Assembly: GCF_040218225.1 (NCBI RefSeq)
Contig: NZ_JAVJQO010000008.1
Coordinates: 310,001 to 374,000 of the forward strand
Direction of reading: 5' to 3'
Source of the DNA: Gracilimonas sp.
Lineage (GTDB): Bacteria > Bacteroidota > Rhodothermia > Balneolales > Balneolaceae
Length of the DNA stretch: 64,000 nucleotides
In this document: piece after piece, positions 46,599 through 55,052 of the stretch
Numbering within the stretch: the first letter of the stretch is position 1
How the letters are laid out: each line of letters opens with the position of its first letter
The notes under the pieces: model-generated
What the model was told of the DNA's origin: nothing
Databases searched by the model: none
What the model saw: only the letters and a program-made list of their open reading frames with translations
Program-made: the position numbers and the translations under genes

Positions 46599-47624
46599 TC
46601 AAACAACAGCCGATTCTAATACGTGAATTGTTTTCTTTGTTGCATCTATTCTGGCACTCAAACCAACCGGCAGGGTGATATTTTCATCTTCATGACTGAT
46701 CATAGCCCCATAAAAAGCCGGAATATCCAGTGGCTTGATGTGATCATCAAAAACCTGTTGTAACGTAAGGCTATTTTCTCCGGCATCGCAATCGGTGCAT
46801 TTCCCAAAAACAAACCCTGAGATCTGATTTAGAATACCGGCCAGTTTAAGCTGGGTCAGCATCCGGTCGATTCGGTATACGCTTTCTCCAATATCTTCCA
46901 GGTACAAAACAGCGTTTTCAAAGGAAGGCAAATACTCAGAACCAATCATGGAGACCAATACCGAAAGGTTTCCTCCAAGTAGTTTTCCCTCAATGGTACC
47001 GGGATTTATAACAAAATTTCGGGTATCGGTTGGTGGAATTTCGAAGCTAGGAGTTTCCCCTTTCCAGATTATTTGTTTAAAAGCGTCCGTCGTAAACTTA
47101 TTCCACTTCGACTTCCCTACTGGTCCGTGAAAAGTAATCAGATCACTTTTCTGAAACATGGCCATATGAAGCGAAGTGATGTCGCTGAAACCACAGAATG
47201 CTTTCGGGTTGTTTCGGAATACATCAAAATCCAAAAAGGGTAAAATACGGTTACACCCCCACCCTCCCCGAATACACATAATTCCGTCCACTTCGGGATC
47301 CCGGAACATATTCATTAAGTCATCCGCCCGCTGTTGGTCGGTACCAGCAAGATATCCTCTTTGGCTGCGTACATATTTTCCCAGCTTCAGTTTGAAGCCC
47401 AAACCCTGCAGGTTTGTAAGCATTTCATCAAAAACAGATGATTCATAAATAGGACTAGCCGGAGCCACCAGTCCTAAGGTATCGCCGGCTTTTAAGGCTT
47501 TGGGTTTAATTTTTTGGGTTGAACCGGGTGCAGCTTCTATTTCGGAATCTGAAATTCCTAATGCGGCTCCTGTTAAAGAAGCGAGTGCGGTTGTCTTGAG
47601 AAAGTCTTTTCGGGTAAATGCCAT
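46599..47624 (-). CDS. LD-carboxypeptidase, S66 family, with export signal
   Basis: A muramoyl-tetrapeptide carboxypeptidase-like serine peptidase of 341 aa. The N-terminus TRKDFLKTTALASLTGAALG resembles a Tat or Sec export signal, with RK instead of RR. The nucleophile is S147 in CGFSDIT, the Glu is in YLEDIGES and the His in ISHEDENITLPVGL, completing the S66 triad. LdcA-type enzymes trim murein tetrapeptides and MccF-type ones inactivate microcin C. Export here is unusual for cytosolic LdcA and suggests a periplasmic role. Confidence 0.9.
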   Translation of the reverse strand: MAFTRKDFLKTTALASLTGAALGISDSEIEAAPGSTQKIKPKALKAGDTLGLVAPASPIYESSVFDEMLTNLQGLGFKLKLGKYVRSQRGYLAGTDQQRADDLMNMFRDPEVDGIMCIRGGWGCNRILPFLDFDVFRNNPKAFCGFSDITSLHMAMFQKSDLITFHGPVGKSKWNKFTTDAFKQIIWKGETPSFEIPPTDTRNFVINPGTIEGKLLGGNLSVLVSMIGSEYLPSFENAVLYLEDIGESVYRIDRMLTQLKLAGILNQISGFVFGKCTDCDAGENSLTLQQVFDDHIKPLDIPAFYGAMISHEDENITLPVGLSARIDATKKTIHVLESAVV

Positions 47625-47652
47625 TCTGATAATATTTTATGAATGGCAGTAG

Positions 47653-48234
47653 TTAGCTATATAACTGCTCTTTTTCAATGACTTTTACGACTTCTTCGGG
47701 TACCTGATCAGAAATCGAACTTCCTCTGGCGATTTTTTTTCTGATCTCTGAAGAAGATATATCCAAAGGGGTATGATCTACGAAGTGAGTACGCTTTAGA
47801 ATTTTGTCTTCAACTTCAGTATGGGTTTCGCCGGGTCTGCGTGCTACAATAAGTTCACACTCTTCCAAAATCTCCTCATAATATTTCCAGGTGTGAAAAT
47901 AAGCCAGACTGTCTTCACCCATGCAATATAAATATGTTTGATTCGGATGCTTTTTCTTTAAATACCGAATGGTCTGAACACTATAGGAAGGCTTTGGCAG
48001 CTCATTCTCAATAGTTTTTATAGATAAGTTCTGAATACCAGAAAAAGCTTCTCTAAGCATCAACAAACGCATATCATAGTCGGTTTGATCCTGACTTTTA
48101 TGGGGCGGATAAGGAGTTAAAAGTACCCAAAGTTCATCTATTAATTTCGATTCCAGAAAGGAGTGTGCAATAGACAGATGTCCGTTGTGCACCGGATCAA
48201 ACGTACCCCCAAATAAACCAATACGGCGCGACAT
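47653..48234 (-). CDS. nadD: Nicotinate-nucleotide adenylyltransferase
   Basis: Makes NaAD from NaMN in NAD synthesis. The nucleotidyltransferase signature GGTFDPVHNGHLSIA is at residues 9-23 with its HxGH motif, and the second motif ISSSEIRKKIARG near 158-170 is intact. Length 193 aa fits NadD. Its start shares one base with the stop of bamD (TAATG), so the two are translationally coupled although functionally unrelated. Confidence 0.95.
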   Translation of the reverse strand: MSRRIGLFGGTFDPVHNGHLSIAHSFLESKLIDELWVLLTPYPPHKSQDQTDYDMRLLMLREAFSGIQNLSIKTIENELPKPSYSVQTIRYLKKKHPNQTYLYCMGEDSLAYFHTWKYYEEILEECELIVARRPGETHTEVEDKILKRTHFVDHTPLDISSSEIRKKIARGSSISDQVPEEVVKVIEKEQLYS

Positions 48235-49073
48235 TAGCCTTGCCCTGAATCAGCAACTTCATCTTGGTTACTGTCTCTCTTTTGGACTTCGGCTAATTTC
48301 TGAACTGCTTCATCATGGTAGTTTTCAACTTCTTCCCGGAGTTTACTTTCAGGAAAAAGCTGAAGAAATTTTTCATAGTTCTCTATTGCTTTACTATATC
48401 GCTCTGCCTGCTTGTTGGCTACACTATTATCAGCATAATCAATATAAGTTTGAATCTGATCTACCAATGCGCGTTCAGCCCATTTAGACTCTGGATACTG
48501 ATCAATGGTTTTATCCAGATAAATAGTAGCGGCTCTGTACTGTTCAGTCCGAACGTAAAAACGAGCAGCTTCATAGGACTTATGAGCCAGTTTTTCTCTT
48601 AATTCGTCGATTCGAGCTGCAGCTTCCTGAACTCTTTCATGGTCTGGATAGCGGTTATTGAATAAACGGAACCGGTCAATAGCTTTACGGGTTTGCGCCT
48701 GATCCAGCTTATATCTCGGGCTTAGCTTGTAAAAGCACATCGCTGATTTAAATTCAATCTCAGGGCGGCGCTCGTCTTGTGGAAAATAGCTCACATACCG
48801 GTCATATTCAGAGGCAGCCAGAAGGTATTGACGGTCTTTATAATAACTTTCGGCAAGATAATATTGGGCATCTTGGCCATACTCTGTTCCTCTTGCTACT
48901 CTGGTAACCGTATCAAAAGCATTTGCAGCCTCGCCATAGTCCCCTTCTTCATAAAACGCCATGGCTTTTTGATAAGCCACTTCAACAGAGTCTCCTCTTT
49001 TGATGAGACGGTCATTTTTACAAGCCGAAAACATGAATAAAAAAGCAAATACTACTAAAAGTTTACTGCGCAT
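48234..49073 (-). CDS. bamD: Outer-membrane assembly lipoprotein BamD
   Basis: A lipoprotein with lipobox FSAC (Cys18 from the chosen ATG) followed by five TPR-like repeats (AMAFYEEGDYGEAANAFD, QYYLAESYYKDRQYLLAASE, ATIYLDKTIDQYPESKWAER). BamD is the essential regulatory subunit of the BAM complex that inserts outer-membrane barrels. The ATG at 49073 is chosen because it gives a normal lipoprotein signal; the frame extends to 49160 but would add about 29 residues in front of the signal. Confidence 0.93.
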   Translation of the reverse strand: MRSKLLVVFAFLFMFSACKNDRLIKRGDSVEVAYQKAMAFYEEGDYGEAANAFDTVTRVARGTEYGQDAQYYLAESYYKDRQYLLAASEYDRYVSYFPQDERRPEIEFKSAMCFYKLSPRYKLDQAQTRKAIDRFRLFNNRYPDHERVQEAAARIDELREKLAHKSYEAARFYVRTEQYRAATIYLDKTIDQYPESKWAERALVDQIQTYIDYADNSVANKQAERYSKAIENYEKFLQLFPESKLREEVENYHDEAVQKLAEVQKRDSNQDEVADSGQG

Positions 49074-49092
49074 TGAATATGTTTTTTGTGAT

Positions 49093-50088
49093 TTAGTGGT
49101 CACGGTTTCGTAAGAAGATAAGAAGTTTTTCAAGCTCTTGTTTGTATTCAGAAGATTCAAATTTATTGAGTAGGTGTAATGCCTTTTGGTAATGCTGATC
49201 TATTTCCTGAGCCACATCATCAAGAACACCTAAATTTGACATAATATCCAGCACTTCATCTACACGATCAGCTGCCGGATTTTCAGTGTCTAATGTATCT
49301 TTTATTAGTGTAGCCTGTTCATCATTTGCACGTTCTAACGCAAGTATGGTAAGATATGTTTTCTTTCCTTCAAAAATATCTCCGCCAGGACGTTTTCCAA
49401 ATTTCTCAGGATCAGCTATCGCATCCAGCAGATCATCCTGTACCTGGAAGGCAATACCCATTTCATAGCCCAATTCAGCGAGCTCTTCCCTTTTCTGTGA
49501 TGAAGCATGTGCTGAAATAGCTCCCATTTCGAGGGCTCCACTAAGCAACGCGGCCGTTTTACCTGCAATCATCTCAAGGTATTCATTATGATCGACATCT
49601 TTTCGATCAACGAACTCCATATCCAGTGCCTGGCCTTCACAAACGGTGATTACAGTCCGGGTAAAAACATCATGAATAGAAACATATTCTTCTTTTGAGT
49701 AAGAGTCATTATGTCCATAAAAATTAAGTTTCTGAAATGCATCAGCAAACATCACATCTCCGGATAGAATCGCGATGTTTTCATTCCATTTTTTGAATAC
49801 GCTGGGTTCTCCACGTCGAGTATCGGCGCTATCCATAATGTCATCGTGTACGAGCGTAAAATTATGGAGAATCTCTATAGATAGTGCGGCAGGAAGTGCA
49901 TCATCCAAATCCCCTCCGCAAAGCCCGTTCGCAAGTATAGTAAGCATGGGGCGAATCCGCTTCCCTCCAACCGATAAGGCATAACGGTATGGCTCATAAA
50001 GGGTTTTTGGGTGAACCGGGAAATCAAGGTCTTTTAAACCCCTTTCAATCTTTTCCAGTAATTTTTGCTGAAGGTTGTTGTTGCTCAA
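49093..50088 (-). CDS. Trans-polyprenyl diphosphate synthase (FPP/GGPP type)
   Basis: Condenses IPP with allylic diphosphates. The first aspartate-rich motif is DDIMDSADTRRGE near residues 86-98, and the second is QVQDDLLDAIADPEKFGKRP near 212-231; both are intact. Product length cannot be decided from sequence alone, but the residues before the first motif (NFTLVH) are bulky, as in short-chain enzymes. It lies 75 bases downstream of type 2 IPP isomerase, so the two form an isoprenoid unit. Length 331 aa is normal. Confidence 0.92.
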   Translation of the reverse strand: MSNNNLQQKLLEKIERGLKDLDFPVHPKTLYEPYRYALSVGGKRIRPMLTILANGLCGGDLDDALPAALSIEILHNFTLVHDDIMDSADTRRGEPSVFKKWNENIAILSGDVMFADAFQKLNFYGHNDSYSKEEYVSIHDVFTRTVITVCEGQALDMEFVDRKDVDHNEYLEMIAGKTAALLSGALEMGAISAHASSQKREELAELGYEMGIAFQVQDDLLDAIADPEKFGKRPGGDIFEGKKTYLTILALERANDEQATLIKDTLDTENPAADRVDEVLDIMSNLGVLDDVAQEIDQHYQKALHLLNKFESSEYKQELEKLLIFLRNRDH

Positions 50089-50163
50089 TGCTCTTTTCGT
50101 AGATGAATAAACTGAATATAAGGAAATTACAGGACGATGTTAGTTTGAATCCGCCTGACAGCT

Positions 50164-51189
50164 CTACTTAATTTCCTCAACATGCGAACGATTTAAATCC
50201 CTCACGTTTGTGCATCCCAACAGGATTAAAATAGTTCTTAAGTCCTGTTTCCATTGATTAAAAAGCTTTTCCAATCCTTCATATCCTCCATTTTTTATCG
50301 CTTTTATCACAGGTTGTGCCGATGCTGAAAAATGAGCCCCCAGACACAGCGACCTGGCAATATCAAAGGAAGAACGAATGCCTCCAGAAGCAATGATTTC
50401 AAAACTGCGTTCCCATTCCAGTTTGCTTAGCTGTTGTATGCATTCAACAGTGGGAATACCCCACTCATCAAAATTATGGTTTGCACTATGATTAGACGAT
50501 CTGAAATTCTCAACTTTTGCCCAGCTGGTGCCTCCGGCTCCTGCAACGTCAATTACTTCGATCCCAACATTTAATAATCTGCGAGCAGTATGTTCGGAAA
50601 TTCCGGCTCCGGTTTCTTTCACAATAACCGGTAATTCGGTGTCTTTAACCAGCTGTTCTATGCCATCTAAAATCCCTTTAAAATTCCGATCTCCCTCAGG
50701 TTGCATAAGTTCTTGCAGTGGATTCAAATGAACAATTATGGCACTAGCCTTGATTGAATCTATCAGTTGGGTGATCTTCTTAGGTTTAAGTCCACCAATA
50801 AGTTGAGCTCCACCAATATTAGAACAAATAAAAGCATTTGGAGCCTTTTCCCTAACTACAGAAAAGGTATCTGTCAGGGATTGATCTTCCAGCATCGCAC
50901 GCTGACTCCCAACTCCAAAAGGAAGATTCTCTGCCTCACAAAATTCAGCAATTATTGAATTCACAGGTCCGGCATCAGCATATCCTCCGGTCATCGAAGA
51001 AATGAATAGTGGGAAACTGAAAGTATGTCCCAAAAAATCTGCTGCAGTTGTTACTTCGTTGATATTAACTTCAGGTAATGCATTATGAATGAAGCGATAG
51101 CGTTCGAATCCTGCAGATAGATTATATTGGGTTCCGTCAGTAACGGTCAGCTCAACGTGGTCTTTTTTTCGGTCTCTGATGTCTGTCAT
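50164..51189 (-). CDS. fni: Isopentenyl-diphosphate isomerase, type 2 (FMN-dependent)
   Basis: Interconverts IPP and DMAPP using reduced FMN. Family stretches are RDRKKDHVELTV at the start, PLFISSMTGGYADAG, PFGVGSQRAML, IVHLNPLQELMQPEGDRNF and IDVAGAGGTSWAKVE. The ATG at 51189 is used since it gives the family-typical MTDIRDRKKDH start; the frame extends to 51210. Type 2 isomerase is common in Bacteroidota. It is followed by the prenyl synthase gene. Confidence 0.95.
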   Translation of the reverse strand: MTDIRDRKKDHVELTVTDGTQYNLSAGFERYRFIHNALPEVNINEVTTAADFLGHTFSFPLFISSMTGGYADAGPVNSIIAEFCEAENLPFGVGSQRAMLEDQSLTDTFSVVREKAPNAFICSNIGGAQLIGGLKPKKITQLIDSIKASAIIVHLNPLQELMQPEGDRNFKGILDGIEQLVKDTELPVIVKETGAGISEHTARRLLNVGIEVIDVAGAGGTSWAKVENFRSSNHSANHNFDEWGIPTVECIQQLSKLEWERSFEIIASGGIRSSFDIARSLCLGAHFSASAQPVIKAIKNGGYEGLEKLFNQWKQDLRTILILLGCTNVRDLNRSHVEEIK

Positions 51190-51330
51190 GACGGAAATTC
51201 CACATTCCAAGCACCAAATTCCAATGCTTATTTATTGATTATCATCCCGGGGAGCTTCAAGACTATAAAAAAAATGAACACAGCTTTCGACGTGGCGATC
51301 TTCTTGGAATGCTTGGGTTCTTGAAATAGG

Positions 51331-51392
51331 GAGATTGCTTCGTCGAAATACTTATTAAATAGAATCTAAGATCTTTACTCCTCGCAATGACG
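51331..51392. repeat. Decayed intergenic repeat (GAGATTGCTTCGTCG ... CTCGCAATGACG)
   Basis: The two ends match the common intergenic element of the form 'agattgcttcgtcg...ctcgcaatgacg' known from many Bacteroidota and other genomes. The inner part is AT-rich and diverged, so the copy is probably inactive. It lies in the 276-base gap between the SDR and fni genes. Confidence 0.4.
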
Positions 51393-51412
51393 TTTTTCTC
51401 TAGTAAGTCGTC

Positions 51413-51433
51413 ATCCTGAACTTGATTCAGGAT
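51413..51433. repeat. Hairpin repeat ATCCTGAA-CTTGA-TTCAGGAT
   Basis: A perfect 8-bp stem with a 5-base loop, preceded by GTC and followed by C. This is a widespread intergenic palindrome, often seen as 'GTCATCCTGAACTTGATTCAGGATC'. It lies 32 bases after the SDR stop codon and may stabilise the mRNA end. Confidence 0.6.
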
Positions 51434-51465
51434 CTGTAGGGTATTTGCATGACGATCAGAAAATT

Positions 51466-52188
51466 CTATACCAGGTAACTTCCCGAGTTAATATGAAACG
51501 TCTGCCCCGTTGCGTGCTTCAGTTTTCCTGACGCCAGCAAATAACTGATTTCTGCTATTTGTTCGGGTGGAGCTATGGAATCTAAAGCTAAGTCCTTGGT
51601 GAGATAATCTTCTCCATACACTTCAATGCTACCCTGAGCCATATCAGTATTAACGAAGCCGGGAGCGACTGTGTAAGCGGTGATTCCATACTTTCCAAAG
51701 CTTCGAGCAATGCTTTTAGTCAGAGCGGTCATCCCTCCTTTACTGGCGGCGTAGCTGGCATACTCCTGCGTGTCTCCTCTTGTTCCCGCCCGGGATGAGA
51801 TGTTGATAAGCCTCCCTTCCATTCCGGTTTTTTTCCAGGCATTCAGTGCCCACTTGGAAATGAGAGCAGCTGAACGGAGATTAACCTGAAGCGTCAGATC
51901 CCAGTTGGCCAGCCAATCTTCATCAGAGATATCAAAATCAGCTTCGGCAAACATTCCTGCATTGTTGATAAGCACTTCGGGGATTTCTTCTTCATGAAAT
52001 ACCGCCTTCAGCTTCTCTACTTCTTCCAGCTTTGATAAATCACAGGCAATGTGGCTATAGCGTTGGTTATTGGGAAATGGTGTATTGGTTGAACGGGATG
52101 TACCAATAACCAAATTGCCATTTTCCAATAACTTTTCTGCAATGGACTTTCCAATTCCGCGGGAGGTGCCGGTGATTAAGACTTTCAT
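51466..52188 (-). CDS. Short-chain dehydrogenase/reductase
   Basis: A classical SDR of 240 aa: NAD(P)-binding TGTSRGIGKSIAE at residues 6-18, NNAGMF for the substrate side, the catalytic Ser in LINISSRAG and the YASYAASKGG block with the Tyr and Lys pair. The C-terminal VTADM-like stretch VAPGFVNTDMAQGS is also conserved. It resembles 3-oxoacyl-ACP reductase-like enzymes, but the substrate is unknown. It follows the DUF2480 gene by 1 base at the end of the suf run. Confidence 0.9.
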   Translation of the reverse strand: MKVLITGTSRGIGKSIAEKLLENGNLVIGTSRSTNTPFPNNQRYSHIACDLSKLEEVEKLKAVFHEEEIPEVLINNAGMFAEADFDISDEDWLANWDLTLQVNLRSAALISKWALNAWKKTGMEGRLINISSRAGTRGDTQEYASYAASKGGMTALTKSIARSFGKYGITAYTVAPGFVNTDMAQGSIEVYGEDYLTKDLALDSIAPPEQIAEISYLLASGKLKHATGQTFHINSGSYLV

Positions 52189-52189
52189 A

Positions 52190-52699
52190 TTATCCTCTCC
52201 AAACAGGCACGTTCGAGCAGGCTTCCCCGTACATAATCTTTTTAGCTCTTTTCATTAACTTATTGGTAGCCAGCATGTAAATGGAATCAGGTACATGTAC
52301 TTTACCGCATCCTTTCAGCAATACAAACTTGTCTTCGTATTGATCCCAATCATAACTGTCTAACTCTCTTTGATAGAGCTGGTGTTGAAAAACTTCCTTC
52401 CTCCCCTTGAATATTTCCTTGGCAAATTCTGAAGCATAGGAGGTAATCAACATCCAGGCCCAGGGAGCTATGATGGCGTCGGTGCTGCAAAAAACAGTCA
52501 GGTATTTACCCTCATATCGCGACCAGTCGAACTCTTTAATCTGCTCCCGGAAGTCTTTTTCCTTCAGCATCAATTCCTGAAACAAGAACTGTTTAATATC
52601 CAGCTCTTCGATAGGCGTATCGTCGTGGAATTTCTGTAAATCCAGCGTAACCAGCTTGGTGTTCTGCTGAACCCGATTTACAATTTCATTTTCTCCCAT
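52190..52699 (-). CDS. DUF2480 family protein
   Basis: About 169 aa from the ATG at 52699, matching the DUF2480 family, which is found mainly in Bacteroidota and next to suf genes. Recognisable blocks are FLFQELMLKEKDFREQIKEF, STDAIIAPWAWMLITSYA and the C-terminal GCGKVHVPDSIYMLATNKLM. Two cysteines (KGCGK, EACSN) could bind a cofactor. The frame extends 10 codons upstream. Function unknown; position suggests a role in Fe-S assembly. Confidence 0.85.
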   Translation of the reverse strand: MGENEIVNRVQQNTKLVTLDLQKFHDDTPIEELDIKQFLFQELMLKEKDFREQIKEFDWSRYEGKYLTVFCSTDAIIAPWAWMLITSYASEFAKEIFKGRKEVFQHQLYQRELDSYDWDQYEDKFVLLKGCGKVHVPDSIYMLATNKLMKRAKKIMYGEACSNVPVWRG

Positions 52700-52772
52700 A
52701 AGAAGATCATTTTTGTTGCCAAAAAGCACGAAAACTCAAAATTTTAGTGCTTTCGTGATTTAGTGACAAAAA

Positions 52773-53111
52773 TTATATAGAAAAAGATTCTCCGCAGGAG
52801 CAGGTTCGCGAAGCATTAGGATTCTTAAAATGGAACCCCTGCCCGTTCAGTCCTTCGGTATAATCCAGTTCGGTTCCGGCCAAATAGAGAAAACTGCGCA
52901 TGTCGACCAATACTTTGAGGCCGTCTACATCAAATATCTTATCGTTCTCTTTTGGTTGAACATCAGAATTGAATTCCAGATCATAGGTTAAACCAGAGCA
53001 ACCACCGCTTACAACACCCACACGTAAATAGGCGTCGTTGGGTACATTCTGCTCTTTCCGGATTAAGTTAATCCGTTCGGTTGCTCGATCTGTAATGGAA
53101 AGCTCTTCCAT
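52773..53111 (-). CDS. sufA: A-type iron-sulfur carrier (IscA/SufA family)
   Basis: A 112-aa A-type carrier with the three cluster-binding cysteines: C38 in GGCSGLTY, and C104 and C106 in CSCGESF. It receives Fe-S clusters from the SufBCD scaffold and passes them to apo-proteins. It follows the Nfu gene by 18 bases. ErpA or SufA type cannot be separated by sequence alone. Confidence 0.92.
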   Translation of the reverse strand: MEELSITDRATERINLIRKEQNVPNDAYLRVGVVSGGCSGLTYDLEFNSDVQPKENDKIFDVDGLKVLVDMRSFLYLAGTELDYTEGLNGQGFHFKNPNASRTCSCGESFSI

Positions 53112-53129
53112 AATGTTACTTCCTTCTGT

Positions 53130-53681
53130 TTAAACAGACACAACTTGAATTTCAGGGTCAATGCGCTTCACCATGCTCTCAATGGCATAAAGCGTACCGG
53201 TCGTAGCTGTTGGGCATGTTCCGCAAGCACCCTGATAGTGCACTTTCAGTCGGTTTGATTCGAGACCCAATACTTTGAGTCCGCCACCGTCTGCCAACAG
53301 ATATGGTCGAACCTGCTCATCCAGCATGCGGTTAATTTCCTGCAACCTTGGATCATCAGATTCTTGTGCCTCTTTACTTACATGCACTTCAGAATCATCT
53401 TCATTGTGATCGGTAGCTTCAGCCTCACGAATTGGAGGAGCCAACTTGCGAAGCAGTTCAGACCAAACAGCTTTACCATCTTGCGTTACAGTCACGTATT
53501 TGTCTACATAGTAAACATTGATCACGTTATCGATTGCAAACAAAGCAGATGCAAGTTCATCGCCTTCAGCTTCGGCCGCATTCTCAAACGAACGGGTAGT
53601 TCCATTCGTCAGCGGTTCAGCCAATACAAAGCGCATGGCATCCGGATTTGGTGTGCGTTCTATTTCTTTAATTTTTGCCAT
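53130..53681 (-). CDS. Nfu-type Fe-S scaffold/carrier (NifU C-terminal domain)
   Basis: Two domains in 183 aa: an N-terminal Nfu_N region (residues about 5-85, TPNPDAMRFVLAEPL) and a C-terminal NifU domain (about 112-183) with the cluster-binding C153-x2-C156 in GACGTCPTATTG. An acidic linker joins them. Nfu proteins deliver [4Fe-4S] clusters. It lies 18 bases after sufS and is part of the operon. Confidence 0.92.
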   Translation of the reverse strand: MAKIKEIERTPNPDAMRFVLAEPLTNGTTRSFENAAEAEGDELASALFAIDNVINVYYVDKYVTVTQDGKAVWSELLRKLAPPIREAEATDHNEDDSEVHVSKEAQESDDPRLQEINRMLDEQVRPYLLADGGGLKVLGLESNRLKVHYQGACGTCPTATTGTLYAIESMVKRIDPEIQVVSV

Positions 53682-53699
53682 CTCGATTCTCGTTTGTTT

Positions 53700-54950
53700 T
53701 TAGAAAAATTCTTTTACGTATTTGATTCCTTCCACTAACCGGTCAACATCTTCTTTATTATTGTAGAAGGAAATCGATGCCCGTGCTGTACCCGGTATAT
53801 TATAATGATCCATAATGGGCTGAGCGCAATGATGTCCGGTTCTTACTGCAATTCCTTTTTGATCCAGAATAGTGCCGGCATCCGTTGGATGAATATCCTC
53901 AAGTAAAAACGAAATTACCGACGCCTTATTCTTTGCTGTACCGACGATTTTAAGTCCGTCGATCTTACTCAGTTCAGCTGTGGCGTAATCCAGTAATTCC
54001 TTTTCACGGGCCGCGATGTTCTCCATCCCGACTTCATTCAGGAAGTCGATGGTTTCAGCAAAACCAACTCCGGCAGCAATAGGCGGAGTACCGGCTTCAA
54101 ATTTATGCGGGAGATCATTCCAGGTGGTTTTCTCAAACGTTACCTTATCAATCATATCCCCTCCTCCTCTGTATGGAGGCATTTCTTCCAGCAACTTTTT
54201 CTTGCCATATAAAATACCAAATCCCGTAGGACCACACATCTTATGGGCTGAAAAGGCATAGAAATCAGCGTCCAGTTCCTGAACATTCACCACGGAATGG
54301 GGAACAGCTTGGGCTCCATCAATTAAAACAGGAATGCCTTTGGCGTGAGCCGATTCTATAATTTCTTTAACCGGGTTGATAGTACCTAGTGCATTAGAAA
54401 CATGAAGAACGGCAACCATTTTGGTTCGATCGGAAAGTAAGTTGTGGAATTCATCCATCACCAACTCACCATCATCCGTCATAGGAATGACTTTGATCTT
54501 AGCACCGGTCTCTTCAGCAACCATTTGCCATGGTACAATATTGGCATGGTGTTCCATTTCAGAAAGGATGATTTCATCCCCCTCCTTGAAATGCTTACGA
54601 CCGTAACTGTTGGCCACTAGATTAATGGAATCTGTGGTTCCGGTTGTATAAATAATTTCTTCCAGATGACGGGCATTGATAAAATCCTTCACCTTAGTGC
54701 GGGCTGCTTCAAAAGCATCGGTCCCCTCCTGACTCAAAGTATGAATGCCCCGGTGAACATTCGCATGCTCGTTGGCGTGATAATCATTAATCCGATCAAT
54801 CACCCGCTGCGGCATCTGACTGGAAGCACTGTTATCAAGATACACCAATGGATTTCCCTTGATTTCCCGCTTAAGCACAGGAAACTGATTACGGATGGAT
54901 TCCCAATCCGTAGTTAATGTGGCGGTATCTTGTTTTAGTGCTTCTTCCAT
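53700..54950 (-). CDS. sufS: Cysteine desulfurase SufS
   Basis: A PLP enzyme that mobilises sulfur from cysteine for the SufBCD scaffold. The PLP lysine is K237 in FSAHKMCGPTG, and the catalytic cysteine is C375 in RTGHHCAQP, the group II motif of SufS. Length 416 aa is normal. A copy of the 75-bp repeat lies 11 bases upstream of the start codon. SufE and SufU are not visible nearby, so the sulfur acceptor may be elsewhere. Confidence 0.96.
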   Translation of the reverse strand: MEEALKQDTATLTTDWESIRNQFPVLKREIKGNPLVYLDNSASSQMPQRVIDRINDYHANEHANVHRGIHTLSQEGTDAFEAARTKVKDFINARHLEEIIYTTGTTDSINLVANSYGRKHFKEGDEIILSEMEHHANIVPWQMVAEETGAKIKVIPMTDDGELVMDEFHNLLSDRTKMVAVLHVSNALGTINPVKEIIESAHAKGIPVLIDGAQAVPHSVVNVQELDADFYAFSAHKMCGPTGFGILYGKKKLLEEMPPYRGGGDMIDKVTFEKTTWNDLPHKFEAGTPPIAAGVGFAETIDFLNEVGMENIAAREKELLDYATAELSKIDGLKIVGTAKNKASVISFLLEDIHPTDAGTILDQKGIAVRTGHHCAQPIMDHYNIPGTARASISFYNNKEDVDRLVEGIKYVKEFF

Positions 54951-54961
54951 TTTCTTCTTAA

Positions 54962-55036
54962 GTCATCCTGAGGCTACTGCCGAAGGATCTTCACAAGTTT
55001 GACAAGTGATGATTCTTCGCTGTCGCTCTGAATGAC
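54962..55036. repeat. 75-bp palindromic repeat, copy 1 (upstream of sufS)
   Basis: Begins GTCATCCTGAGG and ends CTCTGAATGAC, with an inner hairpin formed by GGATCTTCAC and an imperfect GTGATGATTC. By eye it matches copy 2 at 57210 at 64 of 75 positions with no gap. On the minus strand the element contains ATG ACT TAA, a two-codon frame just before sufS. Confidence 0.85.
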
Positions 55037-55052
55037 TCTTTTCTGGTAAATA

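Noticed and set aside
46599-47624. Loss of the LD-carboxypeptidase nucleophile (Cys in GGWGC)
   Set aside because: That position is variable in the family. The true nucleophile lies in the GxSD motif and is present as S147.
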